From: CBDDRG01 sp051306415
Lineage (GTDB): Bacteria > Pseudomonadota > Gammaproteobacteria > Pseudomonadales > Porticoccaceae
Direction: 5' to 3'
DNA: 35,666 bases
Assembly (NCBI GenBank): GCA_051306415.1
Contig: JBPPNE010000146.1
Coordinates: forward strand, 1 to 35,666
Shown piece after piece: positions 7,920 to 16,950 of the stretch. The first letter of the stretch is position 1, and each line of letters starts with the position of its first letter. The position numbers and the translations under genes are program-made. Below the pieces are notes generated by a model. That model made no database searches and had not been told where the DNA came from. It saw only the letters and a program-made list of their open reading frames with translations.

Positions 7920-9503
7920 CTATCCCCTATCGCCCGTGGATGCAGGCAATTGCGGGCCAGCGTCAACGACGGTGTTAGCGACATCGAACTTCTTGAAGTT
8001 TTCGATAAACAGTCGGGAAAGCCTGGTCGCCTGTTCCTGGTAGGCACCTGTATCACCCCAGGCCAGGCGTGGGTCGAGGTATTTGTCATCTACGCCGTCG
8101 ATTTTTATCGGGATATCCAGGTTCAGCAGGGGTAGCCGCACCTTGGGCGTGTTGTCCAAGGTGCCACTCTGAATCGCGGCGACGATTGCGCGGGTGACCG
8201 GGATCGGAAAGCGCCGGCCTTTGCCGCCGTCGCCACCGGATCCGCCGGTCCAGCCGGTGTTGACCAGGTATACCCGGCTGCCGAAATCCTCGATCCGCTT
8301 CATCAGCAATTCCGCGTAGACCGACGCCGGGCGCGGCATGAAGGGCGCTCCGAAACAGGTCGAAAATGTCGGATTGATCCCGGCCTTGGCACCGAGTTCG
8401 GTGGAACCCACTCGCGCGGTGTAGCCGCTGAGAAAGTGATAGGCGGCGGCTTCCTTGGATAGCAGGGCAACCGGTGGCAGGACGCCGCTGACATCGCAGG
8501 TAAGAAATAGAATGTTCCTGGGTTCGCCGGCGCGGTTTTGCGGCGAACGTTTGTCGACGTGCTCGATGGGGTAGCAGCAGCGACCATTTTCGGTCAGGCG
8601 GGTGTCGTCATAGTCGGCGCTGCGGTTGTTGTCGACCACCACGTTTTCGACAATGGCGCCGAAGCGGATGGCATCCCAGATTACCGGCTCGTTTTTGCGG
8701 CTCAGGTTGATGGTCTTGGCGTAGCAACCGCCTTCGAGGTTGAACACCGAGCCCCTGGCCCAGCCGTGTTCGTCATCGCCGATCAGGTAGCGTTCTGGGT
8801 CGGCGGACAGGGTGGTCTTGCCGGTGCCGGACAGGCCGAAAAACAGTGCGACGTCGCCGTCCTTGCCAACATTGGCGGCACAGTGCATCGGCATCACATC
8901 CTTTTCCGGTAACAGGAAGTTCTGCACGGAAAACATGCTTTTCTTGAGCTCCCCGGCGTATTTCATGCCGGCGATCAACACCTTGCGCTGGGCGAAGTTG
9001 ATGATGACGGCGCCCTCGCTGTTGACACCGTCCCGCTTGGGATTGCAGACAAAATTGGCGGCGTGCAACACCTTCCAGCGCTCCTTGCCGGCGGGATTGA
9101 ATTTTTCCGGGCGGATGAACATTGTCCGCGCAAACAGGCAATGCCAAGCGGTTTCGGTGATTACCCGGATCGGGATGTAGTGCTCGGGATCCTGGCCAAC
9201 ATGGACGTGGGTGACAAAGTGATTGGTACCCATGACATGGGCCTCGACGCGCTCCCAGAGAGGGTGAAATTTGTCCTGGGGGAACGACCGGTTGACGGAT
9301 CCCCACTCGATGGCATCGGTGGTGCTGGGTTCGTCGACGATGAAGCGGTCGGCGGGTGAGCGTCCAGTGTGGCGGCCGGTAGTGGTGAGTAGTGCGCCGG
9401 TGTCGGTGAGTACGCCCTCCTTGCGCTGAACGGCCAGTTCGATCAGTTCGGCGGTGCTCAGATCGGTGTGGACTTGCACCGCGGAATTTTCAATTTGGGT
9501 CAT
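7920..9503 (-). CDS. pckA: ATP-dependent phosphoenolpyruvate carboxykinase
   Basis: Converts oxaloacetate and ATP to phosphoenolpyruvate and CO2, the entry step of gluconeogenesis. The 527-residue product matches the ATP-type family in length. It has the TTGRHTGRSPADRFIV substrate segment, the phosphate loop GLSGTGKTTLSADP (from residue 223) and the metal-binding kinase motif IGDDEHGW (241-248). The ATG at 9503 follows AGGA by nine bases; a TTG three codons upstream is an alternative. It is transcribed towards the terminator shared with hemY. Proximity to hslO, hslR and yrfG parallels the E. coli pckA region. Confidence 0.97.
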   Translation of the reverse strand: MTQIENSAVQVHTDLSTAELIELAVQRKEGVLTDTGALLTTTGRHTGRSPADRFIVDEPSTTDAIEWGSVNRSFPQDKFHPLWERVEAHVMGTNHFVTHVHVGQDPEHYIPIRVITETAWHCLFARTMFIRPEKFNPAGKERWKVLHAANFVCNPKRDGVNSEGAVIINFAQRKVLIAGMKYAGELKKSMFSVQNFLLPEKDVMPMHCAANVGKDGDVALFFGLSGTGKTTLSADPERYLIGDDEHGWARGSVFNLEGGCYAKTINLSRKNEPVIWDAIRFGAIVENVVVDNNRSADYDDTRLTENGRCCYPIEHVDKRSPQNRAGEPRNILFLTCDVSGVLPPVALLSKEAAAYHFLSGYTARVGSTELGAKAGINPTFSTCFGAPFMPRPASVYAELLMKRIEDFGSRVYLVNTGWTGGSGGDGGKGRRFPIPVTRAIVAAIQSGTLDNTPKVRLPLLNLDIPIKIDGVDDKYLDPRLAWGDTGAYQEQATRLSRLFIENFKKFDVANTVVDAGPQLPASTGDRG

Positions 9504-9527
9504 CAGTGCCAATCCTGTGAAGAAGTC

Positions 9528-9533
9528 ATTCTA
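9528..9533 (-). promoter_or_regulatory. Possible -10 box for pckA
   Basis: TAGAAT on the minus strand lies about 25 bases before the pckA ATG. The TTTTGTAT stretch some 16 bases further upstream is a poor -35. Tentative. Confidence 0.25.
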
Positions 9534-9626
9534 CTGTTTGAAGTCATACAAAATGTGGCCGCCTATCGTATCATGAAGAGGCCTGAACCGCGAAGAGTGG
9601 GTGCGGACGCCGGGAATCCGATAGGC

Positions 9627-10505
9627 TCAGTGGAGCTTGGTGGCGGTGGCGACGAAGAGCGCTTGGGCTTCTGCCGGCGTAAACCGGTACTCATGGAGGC
9701 AAAATTCGCACTGTACTGCCACCTTGCCGGTGTCTGCGAGCAGCCGTGAAATCTCCGCTTCGCCCAGCGAAATCAACATGTTGGCAGTGCGCTGGCGCGA
9801 GCAAGTGCAGGCAAATTTGAGCGTTGCCGGGGCGAACAGACGCAGTGGGTAGGCGTGAAATAACCGATGTAGCTGGTCGCCGTGGTTCAGTTGTGTCTGC
9901 TCTTGCCGACTGAGGCTGTCGGCCAGGCAGCTCAGCTCGTCCAGGCTGGACTGCCGCGATTCAAGGGTCTGTAGCTGTACCGGTAGCGCATGCAGGAACA
10001 GACCGCCGGCCTGATTGCCGTCGGCGCTGAGCCAGATTCGGGTGGGCAATTGCACCGAGCGTTCGAAATAGTCGATGAGGCAGTTGGCCAGCTTTGGGTG
10101 ATCGAGAGGGACGATACCCTGATAGCGCTGCCCCACGACCGGATCGAGGGTAATGGCGAGATAGCCTTCACCGATAAGTTTGCGGATGTCGTGGTCGCGG
10201 CAATGGTCGCTATCCCGGAACGATGCGATTGCACGCAGATTCTGCTGGCCGGTGCAGTCGGCCATGATCAGCGCGAGCCGGCCGTTGCCGCGCGCCTGCA
10301 AAGTCAGGGTGCCGTTGAACTTGAGAGCGGCGCTGACTAGCGCGGCGGCGGCGAGAAACTCGCCGATGAGGGTGCGGACGGACGCTGGATACCGATGTTC
10401 GGCGAGCACTGCCCGGTAGGTCTCGGTTAGCGAGATAATCTCTCCGCGAATGTCGCTGTCGTCGAAGAGGAATCGGTGCAGGGTGTCTTGGTCGGGATTG
10501 GCCAT
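9627..10505 (-). CDS. hslO: Redox-regulated chaperone Hsp33
   Basis: Hsp33 is a cytoplasmic holdase switched on by oxidative unfolding, which protects proteins during combined oxidant and heat stress. The 292-residue protein has the expected N-terminal domain with GEFLAAAALVSAALKF and the C-terminal zinc switch: CxC at 233/235 (FACTCSRQR) and CxxC at 266/269 (QCEFCLHEY). The four zinc cysteines are intact, so the redox switch should work. It lies downstream of hslR and yrfG on the same strand, but a 155-base gap precedes it, so it may have its own promoter. The ribosome site is weak. Confidence 0.96.
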   Translation of the reverse strand: MANPDQDTLHRFLFDDSDIRGEIISLTETYRAVLAEHRYPASVRTLIGEFLAAAALVSAALKFNGTLTLQARGNGRLALIMADCTGQQNLRAIASFRDSDHCRDHDIRKLIGEGYLAITLDPVVGQRYQGIVPLDHPKLANCLIDYFERSVQLPTRIWLSADGNQAGGLFLHALPVQLQTLESRQSSLDELSCLADSLSRQEQTQLNHGDQLHRLFHAYPLRLFAPATLKFACTCSRQRTANMLISLGEAEISRLLADTGKVAVQCEFCLHEYRFTPAEAQALFVATATKLH

Positions 10506-10660
10506 GGGTTAGGACATTGGGAATGACAGCGAAATTTACGGAACAGGGCTGCGCCTGTCCAGCATAACCGCGGTAAAGCGAGGCAACGTCTGTGAACTTT
10601 GCTGCCGTTGGCTGGCGGGTGGGCATCTCGATCGAAGTCGGCCCCCGGTAGCGGCTCGCG

Positions 10661-11047
10661 TCAGGGTAGATCGCGCTGGCGAAAGTGCTCGAACTGGCGG
10701 CGCTGCCTCTTGGTCGGGCGATGTTCGGGAGAAACCTGTCCCGCATGGGCGGCCTTGCGTTCGGCGGCTTCCTTTTCCCGCCGTTGGATACTTTGCGGTG
10801 TCTCCCGGTAGAGCAGCGCAGCTTCGGGAGCGCCGCGACGCTGTTCGGATAGCTCCATGACGATGACTTCCCGCTCTTGCCAGCCCTGGCGGACGGTCAG
10901 GGTCATGTTGGCGGCAATTTCCCGGCTGGGTTTGGCGCGTTGGCCGTCGATCCGCACCTTGCCGCCTTCGATCGCAGCTTTGGCGAGGCTGCGGGTTTTG
11001 AAGAATCGGGCTGCCCACAGCCATTTGTCGACGCGCATCCGCTCCAT
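10661..11047 (-). CDS. hslR: Ribosome-associated heat shock protein Hsp15 (S4 domain)
   Basis: Hsp15 binds free 50S subunits carrying a stalled nascent chain and helps recycle them. The 128-residue protein opens with an S4 RNA-binding domain (MRVDKWLWAARFFKTRSLAK, residues 4-23, then GGKVRIDGQRAKPSR), followed by the EQRRGAPEAALLY segment typical of Hsp15 and a basic tail ending KRQRRQFEHFRQRDLP. It starts 15 bases after yrfG and is probably co-transcribed with it. Met1 (11047) or Met4 (11038) could be the start. Confidence 0.95.
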   Translation of the reverse strand: MERMRVDKWLWAARFFKTRSLAKAAIEGGKVRIDGQRAKPSREIAANMTLTVRQGWQEREVIVMELSEQRRGAPEAALLYRETPQSIQRREKEAAERKAAHAGQVSPEHRPTKRQRRQFEHFRQRDLP

Positions 11048-11062
11048 CGCGATTCGTCCTCG

Positions 11063-11725
11063 TTATCCTACCGGGAGCAGGTCGTCGAAATGGTCGATGG
11101 CCGGGAATATGAGTTCCGTTCTCGCTGCTGCCCGACTGTCCGGTTGACGGACACAAATCAGATGGCGGACACCGTAGTCGCGTGCCGCCACTAGAACGGA
11201 CTCCGTGTCGTCGATGAACAATGTGCGGGCGGGGTCGAAGTCTACGTCCTGAGCGAGGCGGTGCCAGAATGCCGGAGATTCTTTCGGGATGCCGTAATCG
11301 TGGGAGGAGACCAGCTGGTCGAGAAGGTTGTCGATACCGGTTCGCGCCAACTTCAACTCAAGGCTGTGGCGATGGGCGTTGGTAATCAGTATGCGTGTGC
11401 GTGCCTTGGCTCCAAGTGCGTGAAGGAAGTCCCGTACTCCAGGGCGCTCCGCGATCAGGTGCTGGACTTCCCGCTTGAGGGCGCAAATGTCTACCTCGAG
11501 TTCTGCCGACCAAAATTCGGTGCAGTACCACTCGATGGTCTGACGTCGAGCCTCGAAGCGGCTGTAAAGATCCGCGATAGCCAGGTTGACATCGATCCCG
11601 TGGTGCTCGGCATAGCGCTGGGGTAGGTGGTGGCGCCAGAAGTGGTTGTCGAAGTGCAGGTCCAGCAAAGTCCCATCCATATCCAGCAGAACTGTATCGA
11701 TAGCGCTCCAGTCGATCATGGTCAA
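11063..11725 (-). CDS. yrfG: HAD-family nucleotide phosphatase, YrfG type
   Basis: A haloacid dehalogenase hydrolase of 220 residues; E. coli YrfG dephosphorylates GMP and IMP, and the same activity is inferred here. Motif I is LLDMDGTLLDL (nucleophile Asp15, acid/base Asp17), a helical cap follows with WRHHLPQRYAEHHG, motif II is ILITNAH, the lysine motif is IPKESPAFW, and motif IV is LFIDDTESVL. First gene of yrfG-hslR(-hslO) and divergent from nudE across a 77-base gap. This neighbourhood is shared with E. coli and Pseudomonas. Confidence 0.92.
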   Translation of the reverse strand: MTMIDWSAIDTVLLDMDGTLLDLHFDNHFWRHHLPQRYAEHHGIDVNLAIADLYSRFEARRQTIEWYCTEFWSAELEVDICALKREVQHLIAERPGVRDFLHALGAKARTRILITNAHRHSLELKLARTGIDNLLDQLVSSHDYGIPKESPAFWHRLAQDVDFDPARTLFIDDTESVLVAARDYGVRHLICVRQPDSRAAARTELIFPAIDHFDDLLPVG

Positions 11726-11802
11726 TAATGCCCGGCGATTATTTCTTCGAGGCGCAGGAGTATGCCCACTAACCTGGAAACAATGAAGTGCCCCCGGAAA
11801 TA

Positions 11803-12339
11803 ATGAAGCGCCCGAAAATACTCAAGCGCAAACGCATTGCGCAGACCCGTCTGTTTCAGGTGGAGCAGCTTGAGTTGCGCTTCTCCAATGGCGTTGAGCG
11901 CACCTACGAGTGTTTGCGGTCATTCGGTTACGGCGCCGTGGTGGTGGTGGCGCTCACCAGCGACAAGTCTGTGGTATTGGTTCGCGAGTACAGCGCCGGC
12001 ATGAACGATTACCAGTGGGGCTTGCCCAAGGGTGCGATCGATCCCGGTGAAGACAACCTAGGTGCCGCCAATCGCGAGTTGATGGAAGAGGCGGGTTACG
12101 GGGCGCGGTGCTTGCGCTATGCGAAAAGCCTTTATTTGGTGCCATCCTACATGGAGCGCTGTGTCGATGTGGTTATTGCGGAGGATCTGTATGCGGCCTC
12201 GCTACCCGGCGACGAGCCTGAGCCCATCGAGGTGATGACCTGGCCCTTGGCGCGGCTTGGTGAACTGGTGACCCGCACGGACGTCACCGACAGTCTGTCC
12301 ATTGCCGCTCTTTTTATGGTTCGCGATGGCTTCGCGTGA
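11803..12339 (+). CDS. nudE: ADP-compounds hydrolase NudE (Nudix)
   Basis: NudE hydrolyses ADP-ribose, NADH, Ap3A and similar compounds. The 178-residue product has a complete Nudix box at 77-98 (G-x5-E-x7-RELMEEAG, with Gly77, Glu83, Arg91, Glu95 and Glu96) and the EyaxG and PSYM segments of the NudE group. The ATG at 11803 is chosen because the N-terminus MKRPKILKRKRIAQTRLF aligns with the family. A GTG at 11788 is in frame and adds five residues; the two starts lie within an imperfect repeat of AATGAAGYGCCC. Followed 52 bases later by cysQ, as in Pseudomonas. Confidence 0.93.
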   Translation: MKRPKILKRKRIAQTRLFQVEQLELRFSNGVERTYECLRSFGYGAVVVVALTSDKSVVLVREYSAGMNDYQWGLPKGAIDPGEDNLGAANRELMEEAGYGARCLRYAKSLYLVPSYMERCVDVVIAEDLYAASLPGDEPEPIEVMTWPLARLGELVTRTDVTDSLSIAALFMVRDGFA

Positions 12340-12391
12340 AGTCGCGTGAGGTAATGCAGTGAGAGGTTAATGAAGGGAGAGGCAAAAGCCC

Positions 12392-13231
12392 ATGAGCGTG
12401 GATTTGGTACTTCTTGACAAGGTAATTGAACTCGCCGAGCTGGCGGCCGCGGCAATCCTCAAGGTCTATGACGGCGACGATTTCGAGGTGACTACCAAAG
12501 GCGATGAGTCTCCGGTGACCGCGGCAGATCTCGCCGCTCACGCCATCCTGGTTCTGGGTTTGCAATCCCTGCTCGCCGGAGTCCCCGTGCTATCGGAAGA
12601 ATCAGCGGTGCCGGCATTTGCCGAACGCAGTCGCTGGGCCCGCTATTGGCTAGTCGATCCGCTGGATGGCACCAAGGAGTTCGTCAAGCGCAACGGCGAA
12701 TTTACGGTCAACATTGCGCTGGTGGAAAACCATGTGCCGATCCTCGGGATTGTCCATGTGCCGGTGAGAGGTGTTACCTATGCGGGCCTTCGTGATGTTG
12801 GTGCGATGAGAATCCAGGCCGGTGAGCGGCAAGCTATCCGCACGCGGACGATGGCGAGCAGAGACGCAGAGGGGCTGCCGGTGGCCGTTGTCGCAAGCCG
12901 TAGTCATGGCGCCGATGCGGTGGCGGATCTGCTGGCACGGGTGTCCGACCGACTCGGCAGGGTGGAAACCTGCAATATGGGTAGCTCTCTCAAATTGTGC
13001 CTGGTGGCCGAGGGCCGCGCCGATCTCTACCCTCGTCTCGCGCCGACCGCTGAGTGGGACACGGCTGCTGCGCAGGCGGTGGTCGAGGCCGCTGGCGGTG
13101 TGGTGGTGGACCATCGGTTAGTGCCGCTGCGCTACAACACCAAAGCTGACTTGTTGAACCCGAATTTCTACGTTATCGGAGACTGGAGCTTCCCCTGGTC
13201 GGAGTTTCTCCTCGATCAGGCCGCTGTCTGA
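12392..13231 (+). CDS. cysQ: 3'(2'),5'-bisphosphate nucleotidase
   Basis: Removes the 3'-phosphate from PAP (and PAPS), clearing an inhibitory by-product of sulfate assimilation. It belongs to the inositol-monophosphatase superfamily. In the 279-residue product the metal-binding motifs are SPVTAADLAAH, LSEE (67-70), DPLDGTKEF (Asp89, Asp92) and EWDTAAAQAVVEAAGG. The start has a purine-rich GGGAGAGG about ten bases upstream. It is downstream of nudE and convergent with ponA, with only 53 bases between stops. Confidence 0.95.
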   Translation: MSVDLVLLDKVIELAELAAAAILKVYDGDDFEVTTKGDESPVTAADLAAHAILVLGLQSLLAGVPVLSEESAVPAFAERSRWARYWLVDPLDGTKEFVKRNGEFTVNIALVENHVPILGIVHVPVRGVTYAGLRDVGAMRIQAGERQAIRTRTMASRDAEGLPVAVVASRSHGADAVADLLARVSDRLGRVETCNMGSSLKLCLVAEGRADLYPRLAPTAEWDTAAAQAVVEAAGGVVVDHRLVPLRYNTKADLLNPNFYVIGDWSFPWSEFLLDQAAV

Positions 13232-13233
13232 TT

Positions 13234-13263
13234 CCGCGCTGTCCAGGATAGCTGTCAGCGCGG
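13234..13263. terminator. Possible terminator hairpin between cysQ and ponA
   Basis: CCGCGCTG (13234-13241) pairs perfectly with CAGCGCGG (13256-13263) around a 14-base loop in the short gap between two convergent genes. No T-run follows, so it is a weak candidate. A competing stem, CAGCG with CGCTG, exists at 13256-13268. Confidence 0.3.
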
Positions 13264-13284
13264 CGCTGGGTTAGCGGAGCAATG

Positions 13285-15738
13285 CTAGAAAATATCTTCT
13301 GGTACGGCAGTGGTGCTGCCGGGGACTTCGCTGGCGCGGGTTTCCAGCGGTGGTGGGCGGTTGGCCCGGAATAATTCGAAGGTGGCGTCAGTCCGCCCTG
13401 GCTGTGCCCGCAGACCCGTGCCGGGATCGATGCGCACCGAGACTATGTCCTCGGGCTCAAGGAAATAGGATTCGGGCGTGTCCCTGAGCGCTTCGGCCAT
13501 GAATTCCATCCAGATGGGCAGTGCGGCGACGCCGCCATACTCGCCCCGGCCGATGATCTGGCTGTTGTCCATGCCCAGCCACACGGTGGTGACCAATTTG
13601 GGGTTGTAACCCGAAAACCAGGCATCGCGAGGCCCGTTGGTGGTGCCCGTTTTGCCGGCGATATCGCCGCGCTTGAGTGCAAGGGCTTTTCTGCCAGTGC
13701 CTTTGCGGATGACGTCCTTCAGCAGGCTATCCATCATGTAGGCCGTACCCGCGTCCATGATGCGTTGTGCGGTTGGCGGGCGAGTATCGATCGTGGCGGG
13801 CGGGTTACTGCTTTCTGGGGCCGCTGCTGGTTGGGCGGCGGTTGCTGATGCATCTATCACTGGAGGGGTGCTGACGCCAGTGACTACGGCTGGATTTTCG
13901 CAGTCAAGGCACACCGTTGGCGGGTGGGCGCGAAAGATGATTTTCCCGTCCCGATCGACGATCTGCTCGATCAGGAAAGGCTCAATTTTGTACCCACCAT
14001 TGGCGAAGGCGGCGTAGCCGGTGACAATTTCCAGCGGTGTCAGTGCGTGGCTGCCGAGGGCGAGAGACAGGTTCCGTGGCAGCTCGTCACTATTGAAGCC
14101 GAACTTGGCGATCCCCTTGATGGCTCTATTGACGCCGATGCTGCGCATGAGTCGAATGGAGACCATGTTGCGAGAAAGATACAGTGCCTTGCGCAGACTG
14201 ATAGGGCCGTAGAACCTGCCGTTGTCGTTTTCCGGTCGCCAGACTTTGTCGAGTGACGAATCCCCGAATACAACGGGGGTGTCATAGACGATGCTGGCGG
14301 GGGTGAATCCCCGTTGCAGGGCGATACTGTATAGAAAGGGTTTGAAGTTTGAGCCGGGCTGACGCTTGGCCTGGGTGGCGCGATTGAAATGACTTTGGGC
14401 GAAATCAAAACCGCCGACCAGAGCACGAATCGCGCCGTTGCTAGGGTCGAGAGCGACGAGCGCCGCCTGTGCGCTCGGTACCTGGGCGATGCGCCAGCCA
14501 TCATTGCCGCGGACGATCCGGATCAGATCCCCCACTTTAAATTGCGAGGAGGCCGTGTTGATGGCGGCGCTGCGGCTGTTCTCATCAATGTAAAGCCGCA
14601 AGTTGGCGAGTCCGGCGTTCCAGGGCAGTGACCCGGTGGTGCCATCGGCAAGCAATATCTCGAGCTGCTGATCGCCGACCTTGGTAATGATCGCTGGCTC
14701 CAAACCGCCTAGGTTCGGCATCGACCGCAGTGTTGGCGACCAGTCCTGTTGATCAGGAATGCTTTTTTCCGCGCCGCGGTAACCGTGACGCTGATCGTAG
14801 GAGAGCAAACCGTTTTGCACGGCCTGCTGAGCCACGCCTTGCAAATGGGTGTCCAGAGTGGTGGTCACCGAAAGCCCTTCGCTATAGGCATCTAGGCCGA
14901 CGAGTTCAATGGTTTGCTGACGGGCCATTTCGGCGACATAGGGAATATTGATGTTGCCTTTGGGTGTTGGGTGGTTGGTGTTGACCGGCGTTTTTATGGC
15001 TTGATCGTAATTGCCTGTATCGATATAGCCGAGCTTCAGCATGCGCCCGAGAATCCAGTTGCGTCGCTCTTCCGCGCGGGCGGGGTTGGCGATGGGATTA
15101 AAGGCGGAAGGTGCCTTGGGTAGGCCCGCAATCATCGCCAGCTGCTCAAGCGATAACTCTTGAATTGGCTTGCCATAGTAGGCTTGCGCTGCGGCCTGAA
15201 TACCGTAGGCGCGATTGCCGAGATAGATAAGGTTTGAATAGAGGGTGAGAATCTCTTCCTTGCTCAATTTGCCATCAATGCGCAGGGCCAACAAAATCTC
15301 GTTGAATTTGCGGACAAAGCTTTGCTCTCGGCTCAGAAAGAAATTCCGCGCCAGTTGCATGGTGATGGTGCTGCCGCCGCTTTGGATCCGGCCGGTTTTC
15401 ATCAGCTCGACGGTGGCGCGCAATAGCCCTTTGATATCGACGCCAATGTGAGAATAAAAATTGTCGTCTTCGGCCGCCAACAGAGCACTGATAAATAAGG
15501 GAGGAATTTGCTCGAAAGTGACCGGCGTCCGCCGCTTTTCGCCGAATTCGCCGAGTAGTTGCGAATCTCGCGAATAGATTCTAAGGGGAATCTGCAATCT
15601 CACCGTGCGCAATGTTTCCACGGACGGTAATTTGGGGCTGAGGTAAAGGTAAAGGCTCGCCGTGACGATAAGCATCCCACCGGCAACCGGGAGGACGAGG
15701 TGGCCGCACAGGCGGAAAAAGCGCAGGAGAATCGTCAT
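13285..15738 (-). CDS. ponA: Penicillin-binding protein 1a, bifunctional glycosyltransferase/transpeptidase
   Basis: Class A PBP that polymerises and cross-links peptidoglycan at the inner membrane. The 817-residue protein has one N-terminal transmembrane helix, a GT51 domain (AAEDDNFYSHIGVD with catalytic Glu; GGSTITMQLARNFF), an OB-like linker and a transpeptidase domain with QPGSNFKPF (the Ser-x-x-Lys nucleophile motif), SRNMVS and GKTGTTNGP. A frame extension to 15780 adds 14 residues, but its first ATG overlaps an apparent -10 box, so MTILLRFF at 15738 is preferred; the ribosome site is poor. A Ser/Pro/Ala-rich insertion (ATAAQPAAAPESSNPPATID) precedes the TP C-terminal part, as in Pseudomonas PonA. 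Divergent from pilM, the same pairing as mrcA/hofM in E. coli. Confidence 0.97.
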   Translation of the reverse strand: MTILLRFFRLCGHLVLPVAGGMLIVTASLYLYLSPKLPSVETLRTVRLQIPLRIYSRDSQLLGEFGEKRRTPVTFEQIPPLFISALLAAEDDNFYSHIGVDIKGLLRATVELMKTGRIQSGGSTITMQLARNFFLSREQSFVRKFNEILLALRIDGKLSKEEILTLYSNLIYLGNRAYGIQAAAQAYYGKPIQELSLEQLAMIAGLPKAPSAFNPIANPARAEERRNWILGRMLKLGYIDTGNYDQAIKTPVNTNHPTPKGNINIPYVAEMARQQTIELVGLDAYSEGLSVTTTLDTHLQGVAQQAVQNGLLSYDQRHGYRGAEKSIPDQQDWSPTLRSMPNLGGLEPAIITKVGDQQLEILLADGTTGSLPWNAGLANLRLYIDENSRSAAINTASSQFKVGDLIRIVRGNDGWRIAQVPSAQAALVALDPSNGAIRALVGGFDFAQSHFNRATQAKRQPGSNFKPFLYSIALQRGFTPASIVYDTPVVFGDSSLDKVWRPENDNGRFYGPISLRKALYLSRNMVSIRLMRSIGVNRAIKGIAKFGFNSDELPRNLSLALGSHALTPLEIVTGYAAFANGGYKIEPFLIEQIVDRDGKIIFRAHPPTVCLDCENPAVVTGVSTPPVIDASATAAQPAAAPESSNPPATIDTRPPTAQRIMDAGTAYMMDSLLKDVIRKGTGRKALALKRGDIAGKTGTTNGPRDAWFSGYNPKLVTTVWLGMDNSQIIGRGEYGGVAALPIWMEFMAEALRDTPESYFLEPEDIVSVRIDPGTGLRAQPGRTDATFELFRANRPPPLETRASEVPGSTTAVPEDIF

Positions 15739-15778
15739 AGGGCCATGAAGGGTCGTGGTCGGCCGATTTTGGCCGGTC

Positions 15779-15784
15779 ATTATA
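15779..15784 (-). promoter_or_regulatory. Putative -10 box for ponA
   Basis: A perfect TATAAT on the minus strand lies about 40 bases before the chosen ponA start. There is no convincing -35. The box overlaps the ATG of the longer frame, arguing for the shorter protein. The ponA-pilM gap is AT-rich and may also hold the pilM promoter, which I could not place with confidence. Confidence 0.4.
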
Positions 15785-15880
15785 GAGTGAAGATATTGAT
15801 ATTCTATACTTGCAAAGTTGCTGTATTTAGTTAGAGTAGTTTATAGCGGGCATGCCACAACCAAGGGATTGCAAACAAAA

Positions 15881-16948
15881 ATGGCATTTTTTAGTTTTGT
15901 GGGCAAAAAAACCTCGCCAGTGATTGGTCTGGATATTTCGTCGTCCACTGTGAAATTGCTTGAATTGAGTCGCAGCGGCAATCACTACAAGGTCGAAAGT
16001 TATTTCGTCAGGCCGCTCCCGCCAAATGCTGTTGTTGAAAAAAATATAAATGATATCAATGCGCTTAGCGATGTTATCCGCAAGGTTGTCAGTCAGGCGA
16101 AAACCAGAACGAAAGATGTCGCCGTCGCGGTGCCGGGCTCTGCGGTAATCACCAAAGTCATCGAAATGCCGGCCGATCTCAGCGCGCAGGGGATGGAGTC
16201 GCAGATTGCCGTCGAGGCCGATCAATACATCCCCTATCCGCTGGACGAAGTCGCACTCGATTTTGAGGTCATCGGCCCATCGGCCACCAATGCTGAACAT
16301 GTCGATGTACTACTGGCGGCGTGTCGACGGGAAAACGTTGATTTGCGTGTCGAGGCATTGGTGCTTGGGGGGTTGAACCCCAAAATAGCCGATGTCGAAG
16401 TGTTCGCCGTGGAGCGCGCTTTTCGTCTGATCAATGAGCAATTGGAAGAAATGGGCGACCAGGTCGTGGCTGTCGCTGACATTGGTGCCACGATGCTCAC
16501 GCTCAGCGTGCTGGTCGATGGAAAAACGCTGTACACGCGAGAACAGCTCTTCGGTGGCCGGCAGGTGACGGAGGAGATTCAGCGCAGGTACGGCTTGTCG
16601 GTCGAGGAGGCTGGGCTTGCCAAGAAAAAGGGTGGCTTGCCTGAAGATTACCAGACCGAGATCGTCGAGCCGTTCAAAGAAGCCTTGATTCAGCAGATAT
16701 CCCGTTCCCTCCAGTTTTTCTTCTCCTCCAGTCAATACAACTATGTCGATCACTTGGTGCTCGCAGGCGGGGTTGCCGTAATGGAAGGCCTGCGAGACGA
16801 GGTAGAGGTGAAACTTGGGCTGCCGACGACCATAGCCAACCCATTTGCGAATATGACGGTTGGCAGCAAGGTGAATGCCGTCGCCCTCGCGATGGACGCT
16901 CCGGCGATGATGATAGCGACGGGGTTGGCGTTGAGGAGTTTCGAATAG
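15881..16948 (+). CDS. pilM: Type IV pilus assembly protein PilM (actin-like)
   Basis: PilM is a cytoplasmic FtsA/actin-fold protein that binds the N-terminus of PilN and links the pilus motor to the PilNOP alignment complex. The 355-residue product has the expected length, with VIGLDISSSTVKLLEL as phosphate-1 motif, VVAVADIGATMLTLSV as phosphate-2 and DHLVLAGGVAVMEGL as the adenosine motif. The ATG at 15881 follows AAGGGA at a rather long spacing; the upstream extension to 15818 lacks similarity. First gene of pilMNOPQ, with pilN starting two bases after its stop. The leader is markedly AT-richer than the surrounding DNA. Confidence 0.97.
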   Translation: MAFFSFVGKKTSPVIGLDISSSTVKLLELSRSGNHYKVESYFVRPLPPNAVVEKNINDINALSDVIRKVVSQAKTRTKDVAVAVPGSAVITKVIEMPADLSAQGMESQIAVEADQYIPYPLDEVALDFEVIGPSATNAEHVDVLLAACRRENVDLRVEALVLGGLNPKIADVEVFAVERAFRLINEQLEEMGDQVVAVADIGATMLTLSVLVDGKTLYTREQLFGGRQVTEEIQRRYGLSVEEAGLAKKKGGLPEDYQTEIVEPFKEALIQQISRSLQFFFSSSQYNYVDHLVLAGGVAVMEGLRDEVEVKLGLPTTIANPFANMTVGSKVNAVALAMDAPAMMIATGLALRSFE

Positions 16949-16950
16949 CC

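Noticed and set aside
15785..15880. A sigma-70 promoter for pilM
   Set aside because: The region is AT-rich and several TTG and TA-rich hexamers can be paired, but none has both good boxes and good spacing, so no site is called.
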